A DNA stretch of 64,000 nucleotides from Epiperipatus broadwayi (Eukaryota; Onychophora; Udeonychophora; Euonychophora; Peripatidae): contig JAQFVV010006246.1 in NCBI GenBank assembly GCA_028023455.1, positions 3,399,501-3,463,500 of the forward strand, in the 5' to 3' direction. The position numbers and the translations under genes were made by a program. Of this stretch, positions 12,201-25,400 are shown in pieces. The stretch's first letter is position 1, and each line of letters starts with the position of its first letter. The notes under the pieces were generated by a model. It was not told the DNA's origin and searched no databases. It saw only the letters and a list, made by a program, of their open reading frames with translations.

Positions 12201-15200
12201 TTTAACCTTAAAAGGAAGTTTTATTTTAATAGTATTTTTAAAAAGAAAAAAATTATCTTTTAATACTTTTATAAATCTGACTTCTAAGTAGAGCTGGGTT
12301 TTATTCTCTTTATCTCTCATCAGTACAGAAAATCAAATGAGTGTAATTAACTGATTATCTTGTTGTTGTTTTTACAACAAAAAAAATAATTAAAAAGAAA
12401 TGCCAGTAAATTTAAAATAATTTACATTTTGGACTTGTGTTTCTATGTCTATAATTAAGGAGGGAAATAGCTGAACAATTGTTTTTATAGGAATGTATCT
12501 AATTGGTTGTTATAAAATTATCAGGTTAGAGATAGATTGTGATTGGCTTTTAGGCAAGATTGTTCTAGAAAAAATAATGGGAATGTGAATAAGTCTAGTA
12601 AAAACAAATTCCTGGCTTAGCTATTATAGAGAGAACAATCAACTCTTAATCCAGCAGATAAAGAAGACAGAAGTCTTTCCCAAGCTGTTGCATTGTATAG
12701 AAGGAATTTTAACCAAATTATTGCATAAAATAACTGTTTTAATCAAGCTTTTAGCATACTATTGGTTTAATAATGATATGGCTTTTGTAATGAAAATCAT
12801 GTGCTAAAGTCAGCTAAAAGCTAGATATCACCGTTCACCATGTAACCTCCCTTGACTCGAATAAAATGTAGAGAAGTTATTTCCTGAAGTAATCTGCAAT
12901 CTAAACTTCAACTAAGAGCAAGAGTCTCTGTATGAGTTTGTATCACCTGGAAAGTTTAGTAGAAAGAAATGGGTAAAATATGCTCTTTTTTAACCTGGAA
13001 ATATTGCACACCAGGAAAAGAACCAATTTATCATGTTCTTGTGTAGAAACATTCAAAAAGGAAACTCAACTGAAAATACTGAAAATTATAATTGGGAAGG
13101 ACTCTATTAGAAAAATAAAACTATGGTTAAAAGTTTTTTTGTGTGTGTACACTGTATTTTTATTAACAGAAAAAACATTTCATATAAAATTAATAATACT
13201 TTTTTGTAAAAATTGATAATTTTAAATATTTTTAATAAGTTAATGTTTACAAATTGCAAAACATTTTTTAAACATAATTTTTTTTGTTAACATTAATTTT
13301 CTCTTCTAAAAACTTAACAAAAAGCCAATTAAGCTAAATCAAAGATTGTTATCTTTGACATTAAAAATATTGCATTTCCATATATTACTTATTTTAAAGA
13401 AATAACTCAATTGAAAGTTAATATATGAGTAGAAATCAACTGATTGTTTATTATTGTTTATGATAAATATGTATATATAACAAAGCACACATAAACTTTT
13501 TAATATAAATCTTGATTTATTATAATATGAACTATTATAATGTCCAATCATATACTCCAACACATCAACTATATATTATTTTATAATCTTTATCAAGGAA
13601 CAACTAAAAAAATACATAAATTAAATACAAATATTCCATAATACATATAATGAATACAAAAACCTCTTATCTTAAAACTCTTCTAAGAAACAATCTTAAC
13701 TTTTCATTATATTCAATTCTTAAATACCCTATAAAAATATATACATATTATGATATTAATATTTAGAATTTCATAATATGTCTTTTTTTTTTGTTTATTG
13801 TTAACCAATTAGTTATTAAATAATGTTTTTAAATAATTTTTTATTCTTAGTTTCTTTATTCTATCCAATTTCTGTTTCATAAATTGCAATGTGTGTGACT
13901 TTATTTGATGACATATTAATGTTCTAGAATTTGGTTAATGATCCAATAAATCTGTTTACTTATAATAGGGTAAACTAAAAAATATTTGAAGTGATTTATA
14001 ATAAACTGCTTTATTTATTTAATTATTTCTTGCTCACAGTAATAGTTTGTGACATTCTTGCATCCTCAGCTGGATTTGTACACAACAGTTATATGGATTA
14101 GAGATTTATGTTTAGTCTTATGGGCATCTAGATGATAATGATCTTGGTTGATGCAAAAGAGATATTCTTTAAAGTCCATGCACTACATTTCATTTTATTT
14201 ATCATTTATTTAGGAATTATATTTATAGATAGCCAGTGCATTAATGGTATTAAGTGGCTGGGGCACATTAATGATGGTCAAATTGTTTTAGTATCTCAGC
14301 ATTATTTGAATTGTGATGGAGTAGCATCTAAGTGTGTGCATCTAGATCATCATTGTTTGTATTTGTGCCCTAGGTGTGGTAGTGGCTAAATAATTAACCT
14401 GGTCTACAGTGGACCACCTTCAAATACAGACACAACATTTACTGTTGATTTACTTTTGCATAATGTTGGATAAATTATAGCTAGATCTATGCTGATCTCT
14501 CATGCTCCTTCCTTTGGTATTTAATTTTATATTGTCTTTATTTGGGGTTGATGATTCTTTTCCATCTCATAATTCAGCCCTAATGTAGTATATTTTTACA
14601 AATGACTATTGGGATATTGTAATCTCAGATTTGTATAACCCTTGTTTTTCTATACAGTTACACTATGGATTATTACTAACACTTGGAAACATTTAAAAAA
14701 CTAAGTAAGGTTTGAATTTCTCTATAAACCCTTAGCATGTGAATTGCATCGTACAGTCATTTCGTATGCAGTTGTATTTTTATATTGGACTATTTCCATA
14801 ATCTAATATATGTATTGAATGTTTTTAGAAAAATTTAACTTTATTTAAATATTCCATATACATTCAACTGTTACTAATAGCACATCAAACAGATTAGTAT
14901 ATACACAATATTTCAAGAGGTATTATTCTTCCCTCTTCTTCAAGTGTTGCTGGCCTGACCAGTGATATTACAAACCTTCAGGAAAATATTTCTTATGCAG
15001 AATTACCTCACTCTCAGTCTGCTATTTTTAATGTTATTTTGCTGATTTTACATTCATTTTATTGAGAAAATCATACTGAATGATACTGCCACTTTTAGAA
15101 TTTATTTACTACTAATAAATGAATGATATTTAAATTTAATAGTGAAACAATGATGTACCTACTCCTTTTCAAGGTGCTGATTGGTTGTTTCTTTTGTTCT

Positions 15201-15670
15201 CAACCACAGTTTGGCTGTCAATGAATTTTGACAGTTCAATTTTTTATTTTAATTTTTCTAGTGAAAACATAAGTTTTAGAACCTTTATTGACACATTAAC
15301 GATCTATTTTTCACAAAATATGTGTAAAATATAAATTATTATAGAAAAAGAATTCAGAGTTTAGTAGAAAATATTTACTTTTACATGAATACAAATTGAT
15401 ACCGAAAGATGAACAAAGTAACAATAATTTTGTACTTGGATAACAAACATACATTTTATCTTTACTGCTATAGATGATTTTCATCAATATTAAATGTAAA
15501 TTTATTTTTTTTAAAAACCTTTTGTTCACTTTAATAATCTAATAAATTATTAATTTGCATTTTAGAAACTAAAGTAAAACAAATATAGTTTTAAAAAATA
15601 AATATATTTTTACTGCTGATACTATAATTGACCAATCAAAAGTTTAGAACTTTAATCTGCCAATGGAGAT
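9231..15670. other. AT-rich non-coding stretch, no gene supported
   Basis: I searched for the missing N-terminal half of a CUB domain and for other conserved exons and saw none. Open frames at 11718-11945, 12980-13216, 13339-13563, 14132-14389 and 15311-15529 are low-complexity, AT-driven translations without recognisable motifs. A loose internal repetition occurs around 10150-10330, where a phrase like CAGATTTGTGATAAA recurs about 150 bp later. The region is probably intronic or intergenic between duplicated units. Confidence 0.5.
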
Positions 15671-15990
15671 TTTGAATTATTAAAGAGTTAATAATTCAAT
15701 TAGATGTTGAAAACAATTCAACTTTTAATTACAAATTATAAATATATTAAACAATTTTTAGTTAAAATAAGTGAACATCAAATAAATAACATGGATATTC
15801 AAGCATTTTGAAATAAATGTTTAATATATGCATTCTGATTAGAAGTTAGAAAACATCATACATCAGATACATAAGCTAATATAATTAGCATTCCTAGGGT
15901 TAATTGGTGCTGACCAGTTAATCATCACATGAGATAAATAATATATGTTCAGTTATCATATAATAATGATAACAAGGTCTTCATTGTAGT
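15671..15990. repeat. Segment paralogous to 8863-9230
   Basis: Second copy of the segment described at 8863-9230. It precedes copy B of the CUB duplication by about 330 bp, so it is probably the natural upstream flank of the duplicated unit. No coding potential is seen. Confidence 0.85.
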
Positions 15991-16050
15991 TAAAAGTAAA
16001 TACACATGTGCTACAAATATTAATAAAGATATTATTTTTTAGTGATGGAC

Positions 16051-16100
16051 TTTTGTTGTTTAGTATTACAAACATTTTTGTTGTTTAGTATTACAAACAT
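16051..16100. repeat. 25-bp tandem duplication
   Basis: Two adjacent, essentially identical units beginning TTTTGTTGTTTAGTATTACA. The rest of 15991-16319 is AT-rich and featureless. Confidence 0.85.
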
Positions 16101-17041
16101 TTTGTTGAGGAAAGTCATTAATACTAGGAATATCATGAACATGTTTATTAGTTGGGTAAATATTTATATCCAGGTTTTATTTTAAATATTTGTCATTTTT
16201 AAAATATTAAACATAAATTACTTATTGCAACATTTACCTGGCTAATATTTTTATTTCAATAAAGTATTATTTTTATTTTAGTTAAAATTCATTTTTAATT
16301 TTATTTAGCATCATTACTGTTTTTGAGAATCGCTCAGAGTATTAGTTATATTATAATTTCATAAATTTCTATATATTCTTTTATAGATTTAATTTAACAA
16401 TATTTTTTTTTTTTCACAAAGAATTAAATTGATGGGTTTTATTTTTAAGTTTTGTACTATCACATGGTCTTTATTTGTTTATTATTTGTAAAAATATATT
16501 TTGGAGAAAATACATGTTTTCTCACTACTAAGTTTCAGGAATCAATTATTTTTTAACAAAAGAAAATGACTAATGATTTTTTTTCAATTTCCGTTTTTCT
16601 TTACCATCCATCCATTCTTCAAATACTTCTAGATAATAAGATTTTTATTGTAGTTATATTTTTAAAAATTAGAATAGGTTAAATTCAAAATGGAAAGTCT
16701 ATTTTTTTAAAGTTTAAGCCATAGTGAAAGTAATATAATCAACTTAATTGTGTCTTTTTTTAGTTTAAAATTTTATTTTGTATGCAATGTCTTTAAGCTT
16801 ATATAGTAATTAATGCAAGAAGTTTTTACTTAAAAAATATTTATCTGCATTTGTCCCAATATTGTTTTATTAATGGCCACCAAATTACATTATTCTTTAT
16901 AATAATGATTCTTGTAGATTTATAATGAAATATTTATTCATGAAAGTATAAACAATTTCTAAAAGAGCACAATGTTTGAATCATTGATTGTTTTACATTT
17001 TTTAGCATTATTATATTTAATAAAGTTTATATATATTTTAG

Positions 17042-17204
17042 ATTAGGGATGGTTTACTGGAAACAAGCTATTTACTTTTAAAGGTTTGCACTACTCGAAA
17101 TATTGAGCCTGTAGTTACATCTGGACGACATGCTTGGGTCAAATTTCATTCTGATGAATCAAAAAATGATATTGGATTTCATATTACTTACACATCTTTA
17201 CTTA
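17042..17204 (+). CDS. CUB-domain exon, copy B (C-terminal half of a CUB domain)
   Basis: Same length (163 bp), acceptor (ATTTTAG), donor (A|GTAAAT), frame and phase as the exon at 730-892, with no stop or indel. It keeps the CUB hallmarks: the cysteine in KVCTTR, the VKFHSDES block and GFHITYTS. Compared with copy A I count 11 changed codons of 54. Nine change the amino acid (G/D, A/V, Q/R, F/I, F/V, P/R, M/V, N/K, P/L) and two are silent. The conserved frame and splice signals suggest an exon that was functional recently. The replacement-heavy divergence fits either relaxed constraint or diversifying selection. The rest of the gene is not visible in the window. Confidence 0.7.
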
Positions 17205-17384
17205 GTAAATATATCTTTTTGTTATTTTCATTTAAATTTTTAATAATTTGACAATTGTTTGTGTAACATTTATTTTAGTTTGATTTTATCATTAATAAAC
17301 AACACACCAATTGTATATTTGTAATGTATTTAAAGAAATGACCCATATCCATAAATAATTATTATCTATTTGTTATCTGGACAG

Positions 17385-17425
17385 GTTCAAAATTTATAAG
17401 AAAAACAAAGTGCACTTTCATTTAA
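17385..17425 (+). CDS. Possible short terminal coding exon after the CUB exon, copy B
   Basis: The acceptor (TCTGGACAG) ends at 17384. Joined to the phase-1 end of the copy B CUB exon, it reads S-S-K-F-I-R-K-T-K-C-T-F-I and then TAA at 17423-17425. It matches the copy A candidate, but the copy A stop codon is TGC here, so the tail is four residues longer. This rests only on the conserved acceptor and frame. Confidence 0.33.
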
Positions 17426-18449
17426 AAAATAGTTTATGCTTAGATTGCAAAAAGATTTAGAAAAATAACAAAAAGTTTTTAAATTAGCAACCAAGTTTTC
17501 AATAGTAATGTAAAATAAAGTTATAAGTAGTAATGGAAATATTAGAAAAGTTATTGAGATATAAAAAAAGTATGCATGAATGACAAAAAAACAATAACAA
17601 ATAATGTATAGACAAAATGTCAGTTTGAGCAGACAAATATTGCTGCAGAGATGAACTAGTAATTGAACTATATGCAGAGAGCGAGGAATGACATGAAAAA
17701 AAAGAAAGTGTGACTGATCAGCTTGTTGATATGTTTTGGTTGGGAAAACTAAGAGAAAAGCTAGGTATTTATCCATTGATATTTGACTGATAGATCAATG
17801 TGGACATTTTTTTTACTTTAACATCATTAAAAAAATCAGCAACTACTACATTGATCATTAACTGCATTTGATAGAATTACTCATCATAATAATTTTCATT
17901 GTTTGATTACTCAAAATTTGATTTCAGTGAAACATTATTGATAAAATAATTTTATTTCCTTAGCAGTACCATATTATTTTGAATTTAAGTCATATTTTCT
18001 ATTCAAATTTTGAAGATGTAGAATTAAGATGCAGTTTAAATTCAAAGTGAAGATTTTAACATTTTATTTTGGCTGATCCTGCATTCTCCAATGATAGTGT
18101 TTTTGTTTTACACTCCACACATGTGCATAGTATTATGGTCATTGATAGAAGTTTATTTGTGATACCCCATTCACACTTTCCTGAGTTAATCGAGTTGCTG
18201 TTTGATAGCAGCTGTATAGAATCAAGTATTCATCTATATCTAATTTTGAGTTTTTTAGACTAATTCAAAGGAAATATTTTAATATATTTTTGCCAATCTT
18301 GCATTCCCAAACAATCATGTCTTTGCTTTATGCATGCATGCGTGCACATAATAATATAATTGTTGACAGCAGCTGTGTAGAATCGTGTGATAGCTGGATG
18401 TATTTTAATTTTAAATTTCTTTATTACCCATTCTCAGTAATGATAGAAA

Positions 18450-18505
18450 AACCTTCTACGTATGATGCTGAATTCAAAAGAAAAGTTATATTGTTTGCTA
18501 TTTAA
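18450..18505 (+). pseudogene. Relic resembling the N terminus of a helix-turn-helix transposase-like protein
   Basis: The translation runs KPSTYDAEFKRKVILFAI and then stops. The pattern (S/T)-Y-x-x-E-F-K-x-K-V-I-x-F-A is typical of the first helix of psq/pogo-type helix-turn-helix proteins that mobile elements have spread widely in animals. Nothing follows the stop, and no catalytic domain is present. Short GTGGCTTA phrases nearby (about 18598-18620) are reminiscent of element termini, but this is weak. The copy A equivalent (2110-2165) is further decayed. Assignment to a specific transposon family is not possible. Confidence 0.35.
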
Positions 18506-20995
18506 GTAAATAAAAATATTTCTTATTTTTTAATACTGTACATATTATAAAATCATTTTTACTTTTTTTTTTTCATATTCCAAGCTTAAAATCCTATTGT
18601 GGCTTAAATTGGAAGGTGGCTAATACTTGAAGCAATATTATAATTGTTTAGTTATTTCTCTGAACTGTTTATAAAATAAAATATTGACAACATAAATGAA
18701 ATTTATTTGTTTTGTGGATAAGGCTGGTTGCTGCTACTCTTATTTACTCTTTCGTTTATACTATGTTAATATTTGTCTGATATGCTTTGAAATTTTTTGA
18801 ACTTTTGTTTTATATATTAGGTAATTACTATGTACTGAAATTGAGAGAATGGAATGAAAGATAGATTATTACTTATTATTTAATTTTAAATCATCATTTT
18901 AAATAAAATAAATTAGAAAAGTGACAACAAAATTTGAAGTATAAAAATCAAATTAAATGCATATGCAAACAAATATTATGTGTGTGTGTGTGTCTTTATA
19001 TGACTCTTTTAACCATGCAAATCTGCACATATTTTTGGCTGAGTTTATTTTTTTATTTATATATCTTTAAGTTTGTGTAAGTGATTATTTACGAAAAAAT
19101 TTCAAAGATATATGTACATACTATACTGAAATAATTTGTTAATTCTATTCATTAAATTAATAGAATATGACCTTAATAATATATATTGTGCACATTCCAA
19201 TTTAACCTGTGACTAAATTGCAATAGTGTGCATAAAATAACAAAGAAAAAAATCATCATCATGTGAAAGGGAAGAAATATTTTTTCTCTCTCTATCCAAC
19301 TTTGTGTTGGTAAAGGGGATAATCTATATTTTGAATAGTTTAATAGTTGTATTTAAAAGTTAGAATTTTAAGGCACATATAGGTAGTTGTCTGTGGACAC
19401 AAACTATTCAATTAATCATTTTTGTGATGTTGATTATTAACCTTCTTTAAAATTAATTTATCCTTAATAGATTCTAATATTCTTTCTTTAATCATACTTT
19501 AATTCTAAATGGGCTTACTAATTTATTTTCTGAATTTTAAGTTATAGCTTTTCAAATCATTCAGATTATTTTTTTATGGACAGGTTTTATGTGTTTCAAT
19601 ATCTGAATGTGTGACTGTATTTACAGACATAAACTTAGAGACAGTTGCATGTTTTAATAAAAGAATAGGTTGTATTTAAATGATTTTATAATTTCTTTAT
19701 AACTAGTTATATTTGTTTAAAAACAGTTATATTATTTGGGATCAGTTTGATTTATTATGTCTGGAAGAGTTAGAGTTTGACTTAATCTTTTCAGGCTGTG
19801 GGCAGGGGTTAATTAAAGTAGAGATGAAAGTCAAAGTTCAGACATAATCAAAGGGGGCCATGTGGAAGGATACAGACAAAGAAACATTAATTAGTCAGCT
19901 GTGAGATGATAGGCTCAAGACATTTTTGGATTTCTTACTGGACAATAAATTTTAAAAAATCATCAATTTTGAAAAGATTTTGATCTGATAGTTTAATTAA
20001 TGGAAATGACATGTTTTTGGTAACAAAAGATATGTCTGTGATGTCATCAGATCAAGACACATATATAGAAGAAAAAGAAAACTAAATTTCTTTAGAGTAC
20101 CAGAAATTGTTTTAAAGGTTTCTATATTAATATGGTGGTATAGAAAATATTTTGTTGAGGGAACCATTGGCCTTCCAGAAAACTTATGCACATCAAGAGA
20201 AGTTTAAATCAAAAGTACATAAAACATCTTATAACTGATTGCCAAATATGAAGGAAGAAATTTATTTTACTTATACTGACAATTACAAATTAAAATGCTG
20301 AAAAATGTGAAACAATGCTATTTTTTATGCCATTTGCTGAGTTTGTATCAAAGCAAAATTTAAATATATGAAAAGCAGAAATATTCATAGTCTATTAAAA
20401 GTAATTTTACTTAGAAGAAATGATGAAAGCATACCAGGTCCAGATAGTCTCTATAGAAGCAAGTTATTTCACTATCATAATCACAGTAAAAGAATCACAA
20501 GCCCAAAACAAAAAATAGGACTGTTTCAGCAAAGCACTGCAATTGGTAATTCTACCTGTGTTATATATTGATGTGGCTGCTATTAAATTTTAAACCTTCA
20601 ACAAGCTGACCTTACAATCATTGGACTTTTTGAAACCATTCTAGTGCCCCAAAATTAATAGAAGAGCTGGTAATATGAATTTTATTTATATTTTTATCAA
20701 TGACTAATAACAAATGTTTTTAATAATAAATCCACTTATCTCTCTCTTTAAATATTTGAATTTTAAAATGAAAATCAATTAGAGATTTTCAATAATAATA
20801 GATATTGTACTATTGGTGTATTATGTATTCTTAAATTATTACATATAACTATTTATGTATGTATTTTATTTTTATAAAATGTGTTTATTGTGTATTGATT
20901 CAAATATTATGAAATATGTTGATTTATATTATAATGTATGTAAAAAATGGATTAATAGTTTTTTGTTCATAATGAATATTCACACGTGTACATAC
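18506..20995. other. Non-coding remainder of copy B
   Basis: AT-rich DNA aligned with 3669-6190 of copy A. The two flanks of copy A's LINE insertion are adjacent here near 18535-18555. The open frames at 19997-20191 and 20368-20571 have no recognisable motif and are disrupted in the other copy, so I do not call them genes. Confidence 0.55.
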
Positions 20996-22417
20996 ACACA
21001 CCATAATATAATTATGCTTACATGTATATTTGTTGAGCATGAATGTTAAAAATTGATAGAAATTTAGCATTAGGAGAGATGGATTTTTATAGTAATTAAT
21101 GACCTGGATCGGTAAAAAATCAGTTAGGTAATTTGAAGCTGATTTCATTAAATGCTCTAATCTCTATAATCTGACTAACTTTTCTCTAATCATTTGTCTT
21201 TTAATATTATGTTTAAATTTATAAATGTAAAAATATATGTTATACACAATAGGTGAATACGTGCATGCATAGGGTGTTTATTTTTTTTTAATAAAATGTT
21301 TTTAGGATATAAGAATTTTATTTATCTACTACAGAAATTAATGCTCATACATCACACTAAATGGTATGAACATTGAGTATGTATCATTAAAGGAAAAATG
21401 GAAGATCTTTGGTATTATTTATATTATTATTTAAATGTAAACAATTTATCATTATCAATTATCTAAAAAAAATTTATCTGTACTATTAATGATTAATCAG
21501 TAAGAAATATAAATTTCTTTTATTAAAAGTGGCGTATATCTTTTTTAAAAGTTAGTCATTGTCTCATGAGATTACTTATGACCATCATCATCACTGATGA
21601 ATATCAATCATTAAGTCATAATTTAAATATGATATTTTAGGTAAATAATTATAGTTTTATATAAGATGAAATTTTATATTGTAAGTTAGTTCTAAAGCTG
21701 TGGCTGGAAGTATCATTATCATCATCATCTTATCAATCAATAGTCTAAATAAATGTGTTTAATGGCCATATGAATAATGGTTTTCACTGTATTTGTTATT
21801 GGTGAGCCATCATTAGAGATAATGACTACAATCAAAGATCATTAAATGTCACTCAAGGTTTAGTGAATTGCCACCGATAAACATATAGTGTTTAATATGA
21901 GCTAGTCAGACTTATGAGAATGTTGAAATGCATTCATGATATTGATATCTTATATAATAATTTTATTTGCACAACTAAAGAATCATAAAGATGTTTTGTT
22001 TTTCTTAACATTAGTGCAAATGAGATATGGTTCTAAAATACAAAATTCTACATCCTATTATAAATAAGGTACCAAATAGGTTCAAACCAGGTACACCTAT
22101 AAGTAGGTATATAATGTAATTTTATCTAGGTTTAGATAGCCTAGTGGCACCCAGATAGACCATATACACACAAGTAAAAATAAATATAAAACTATTAAAA
22201 TTATACTAGCCATTATAATGCTCATTTACCCGCAATCTTGAGGAGCTCTCTAATTTTTGATATTTTTATTAGTTACAATATATATTATGAAGGAAAAAAT
22301 AAAAAATTTAAATATGAAATCTTAAAAAGAAAAAAAAATACTGATAAAAACATTACAAATTACCTCTTCTGTTATCAAGTTAATGCTAGCATATTAAACA
22401 AAAATTTAATTACCAAT
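20996..22417. other. Non-coding stretch between copy B and the RTE LINE
   Basis: AT-rich with scattered ATC/ATG trinucleotide patches (about 21580-21600 and 21715-21735). No gene, RNA or repeat family was recognised. Confidence 0.5.
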
Positions 22418-22428
22418 AATTATTAAAG
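22418..22428. repeat. Target-site duplication, left copy (AATTATTAAAG)
   Basis: An 11-bp sequence repeated exactly at 25706-25716, bracketing the RTE LINE. Confidence 0.9.
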
Positions 22429-25400
22429 GCTGCAGAAAGGAGTTTGCTATTAACTGAAAGGAGACCCTTTGATTCCTCTTGGAGGCCTTAAAGGAACCGA
22501 GCAGGGCAAATTCCTAATGTCCACTCCATACGTTCTTGTCGTTGCAGCTGTTATTACTATATGTTTATTCATATAGTATACGAACATGGATGGGCTGCTC
22601 ACCAACACGCATTAGCCAGCGTGATGAGTTTATTGGCTTTTTACCTCTGAGTTTAAGATCAAGAAACACCATGGTCTTTCTTCTCAGTGCCTGATAAGGC
22701 AGAATGAATGTTTGTGTAAATGATAAAGATTTTCCCAATTATACAATTATGACAGACAAAAATAAAGCATGGCCCTTAATCCCAGGAGGCTGTAAAGTCA
22801 CCAACCAAGGCAGCGGTTGGTGGCCGAAGGCGGAGGGTGCTAAGAATATCCTGGAGGTGGACCCAGGCTGCCATTTGATGACGACTTTTTATTTAGGTAC
22901 TTACAACTGCAGATCACTTTCAAGTGAAGGAAGATTGCAAGAATTAGAAGAAGAACTCTCTTATATTAAATGGGATATTATTGGACTTTGTGAAGTTAGA
23001 AGAAAAGGTGAAGAGACAATTGATTTAAAAAGTGGACATATGCTCTATTATAAAGGCACAAATATTGGAAATACAAGTGGAGTAGGATTCATTATAAATA
23101 AAAAGTGGAAGAACAATATTGTGGAGATTGATGGTGTATCAGACAGAGTGGCAAGATTAGTTATACAACTTAATAGCAGATATCAAATGCAGATAATTCA
23201 GGTTTATGCCCCAACAAGTTCTCACAGTGATGAAGTAGTAGAAGATTTTTATATGGATGTACAAAAGGCTTTTGATCAGAGTAAACAACATTTTAAAATT
23301 GTTATGGGAGATTTTAATGCTAGAATTGGTAAACAAATGAAAGATGAAAGTGTTGTAGGTAATTTTGGTTATGGTAATAGAAATGAGAGAGGACATAGAC
23401 TTGTGGAGTTTGCAGAGAAGGAAAAACTTTATATTATGAATTCTTTTTTTGAGAAAAATGTTAGAAGGAAATGGACATGGAAGCATCCAAATGAAGGTAC
23501 AGCAGAATTGGATTATATTTTGACTAACAGGAAATACATATTTCAAGATTGTAATGTTCTTAATAAATTTAACACAGGAAGTGATCATCGATTAGTAAGG
23601 GGTAAGATATATGTTAATGTAAAACTAGAGAGACAAAAATTATTAAGAAAAACTATATTTACAGTTGATATTCCTAATCTTCAGAAACATTCTAATGAAT
23701 TTAAATTAGAACTCACAAATCGGTTTCAAGTATTAGTAGATTTTGAACATGATTCATATTTGAATGAAATTGATATGAAAATAACTGATACACTTTTAAA
23801 AACTGCAACAAAGATAGCTGGTAGAAAAAAGCAGCAATTGACTAATAAAATTTCTACTGAGACTAGAGAACTTATGAAGAAAAGAAGGAATATGAAGATA
23901 TGCAGGAATGATGCATTAAAAAGAATTGAATATCTCGAATTTTGTAAAATGGTGCGGAAAAGAGTTGAAAATGATATAAGAAAGTATAACTGTGAACTAG
24001 CAAGAAAAGCTGTAGAAGAAAATAAAAGTCTTAAGAATGTAAAACAACATTTTGGTATTGGTAGGAAATTTATATCTGCAATAAGGAAAAAAGATGGAAT
24101 TATTACTAAAAAGAGGGATGACATTATGAAATTGGTAGAAGATTTTTATCAAGAATTATATAGTAATAAAGAACAAGTACCTCCTATATCTATTACATCT
24201 TTCGAATTGCCCAGAATTTTAAATGAAGAAGTGAGAAATGCAATTAAATGTATGAAAAAAGGAAAGGCTCCAGGTAATGATGGAATTATAATTGATATAT
24301 TAAAAGAAGCAGGTGAAGAAACAGAAAAAATATTAGCAAAGTTATATACCAAATGTCTAAATGATAAAGATGTACCGGATGATTGGAAGAATGCAGTAAT
24401 AATATTAATATTTAAAAAAGGTGATAAAGAAGATATTAGAAATTACAGACCTATCAGCCTTTTATCAGTTTTATATAAAATTTTTACCAAGATAATTACA
24501 ACTCGTCTACAGGGAATCTTGGATTTTCACCAACCAAGAGAACAAGCTGGATTTAAAAGTGGTTTTAGTACAGTAGATCATATTCAAGTATTGAGAGAAG
24601 TTATAGAAAGGACAAATGAATATGAGTTGTCATTATGTTTTGGATTTGTAGATTATGAAAAGCCATTTGATTCTATAAACATTTCTTCAGTGATTAAAGC
24701 ATTGGATCATCAAGGTATAGATCCAGGATATTGTCATATTTTAACGAATATTTATAAAAATGCAACAGCAACAATTAGATTACATAATGATACTGGGAAA
24801 GTCAACATTGAGAAAGGTGTAAGACAAGGTGACTCCATATCTCCAAAACTTTTTACAGCAGTGCTGCAAGAAGTATTTTGTGGATTAAAATGGGAAACTA
24901 AAGGAGTGAAAGTAAATGGAGATTATTTAAGTCATTTAGATTTCGCAGATGATGTAGTTGTTTTTGCAAATAATACTTCCGAGCTGCAGGAAATGTTGCA
25001 GGAGTTATCAGATGAAAGTAGGAAAGTAGGACTAAAGATAAATGTTCAAAAGACTAAAGTAATGTTTAATCGATTTGCTCAAAATATGAAAATAAAGATT
25101 GATTATGATGAATTAGAAGAAGTTAAGAGTTACAAATACCTTGGTCAGATTATTAATACAGATGGAAACATAATAGAGGAACTTGGTTGGAGTGCTTTTG
25201 GTAGAAATAACTTGATATTAAAAGGAAATATGCCTATGTGTTTGAAAAGAAAGGTTTTTAACAAATGTGTTTTACCAGTTCTTACTTATGGATCTGAGAC
25301 TTGGACACTTAATAGAAGATCAATACAGAGACTTCAGACCACTCAAAGAAGTAAGGAGAGATGTATGTTGGGAGTAACAAGAAGAGATCGAAAATGCAAT

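Larger units (their letters stand above)
16320..20995. repeat. Segmental duplication copy B
   Basis: This aligns with 1-6190 in the same orientation. It lacks the RTE LINE found in copy A at 2204-3668 and lacks the LTR found at 6191, so it preserves both pre-insertion sites. It carries the paralogous CUB exon (17042-17204), the possible last exon (17385-17425) and a better preserved helix-turn-helix-like relic (18450-18505). A TG microsatellite near 18975-18993 replaces the TA-rich tract of copy A. Confidence 0.9.

Noticed and set aside
14132-14389. 85-codon frame with cysteines at its C terminus (CVHLDHHCLYLCPRC)
   Set aside because: The cysteines do not fit a known finger spacing, there is no splice or start support, and the N-terminal half is low-complexity hydrophobic.
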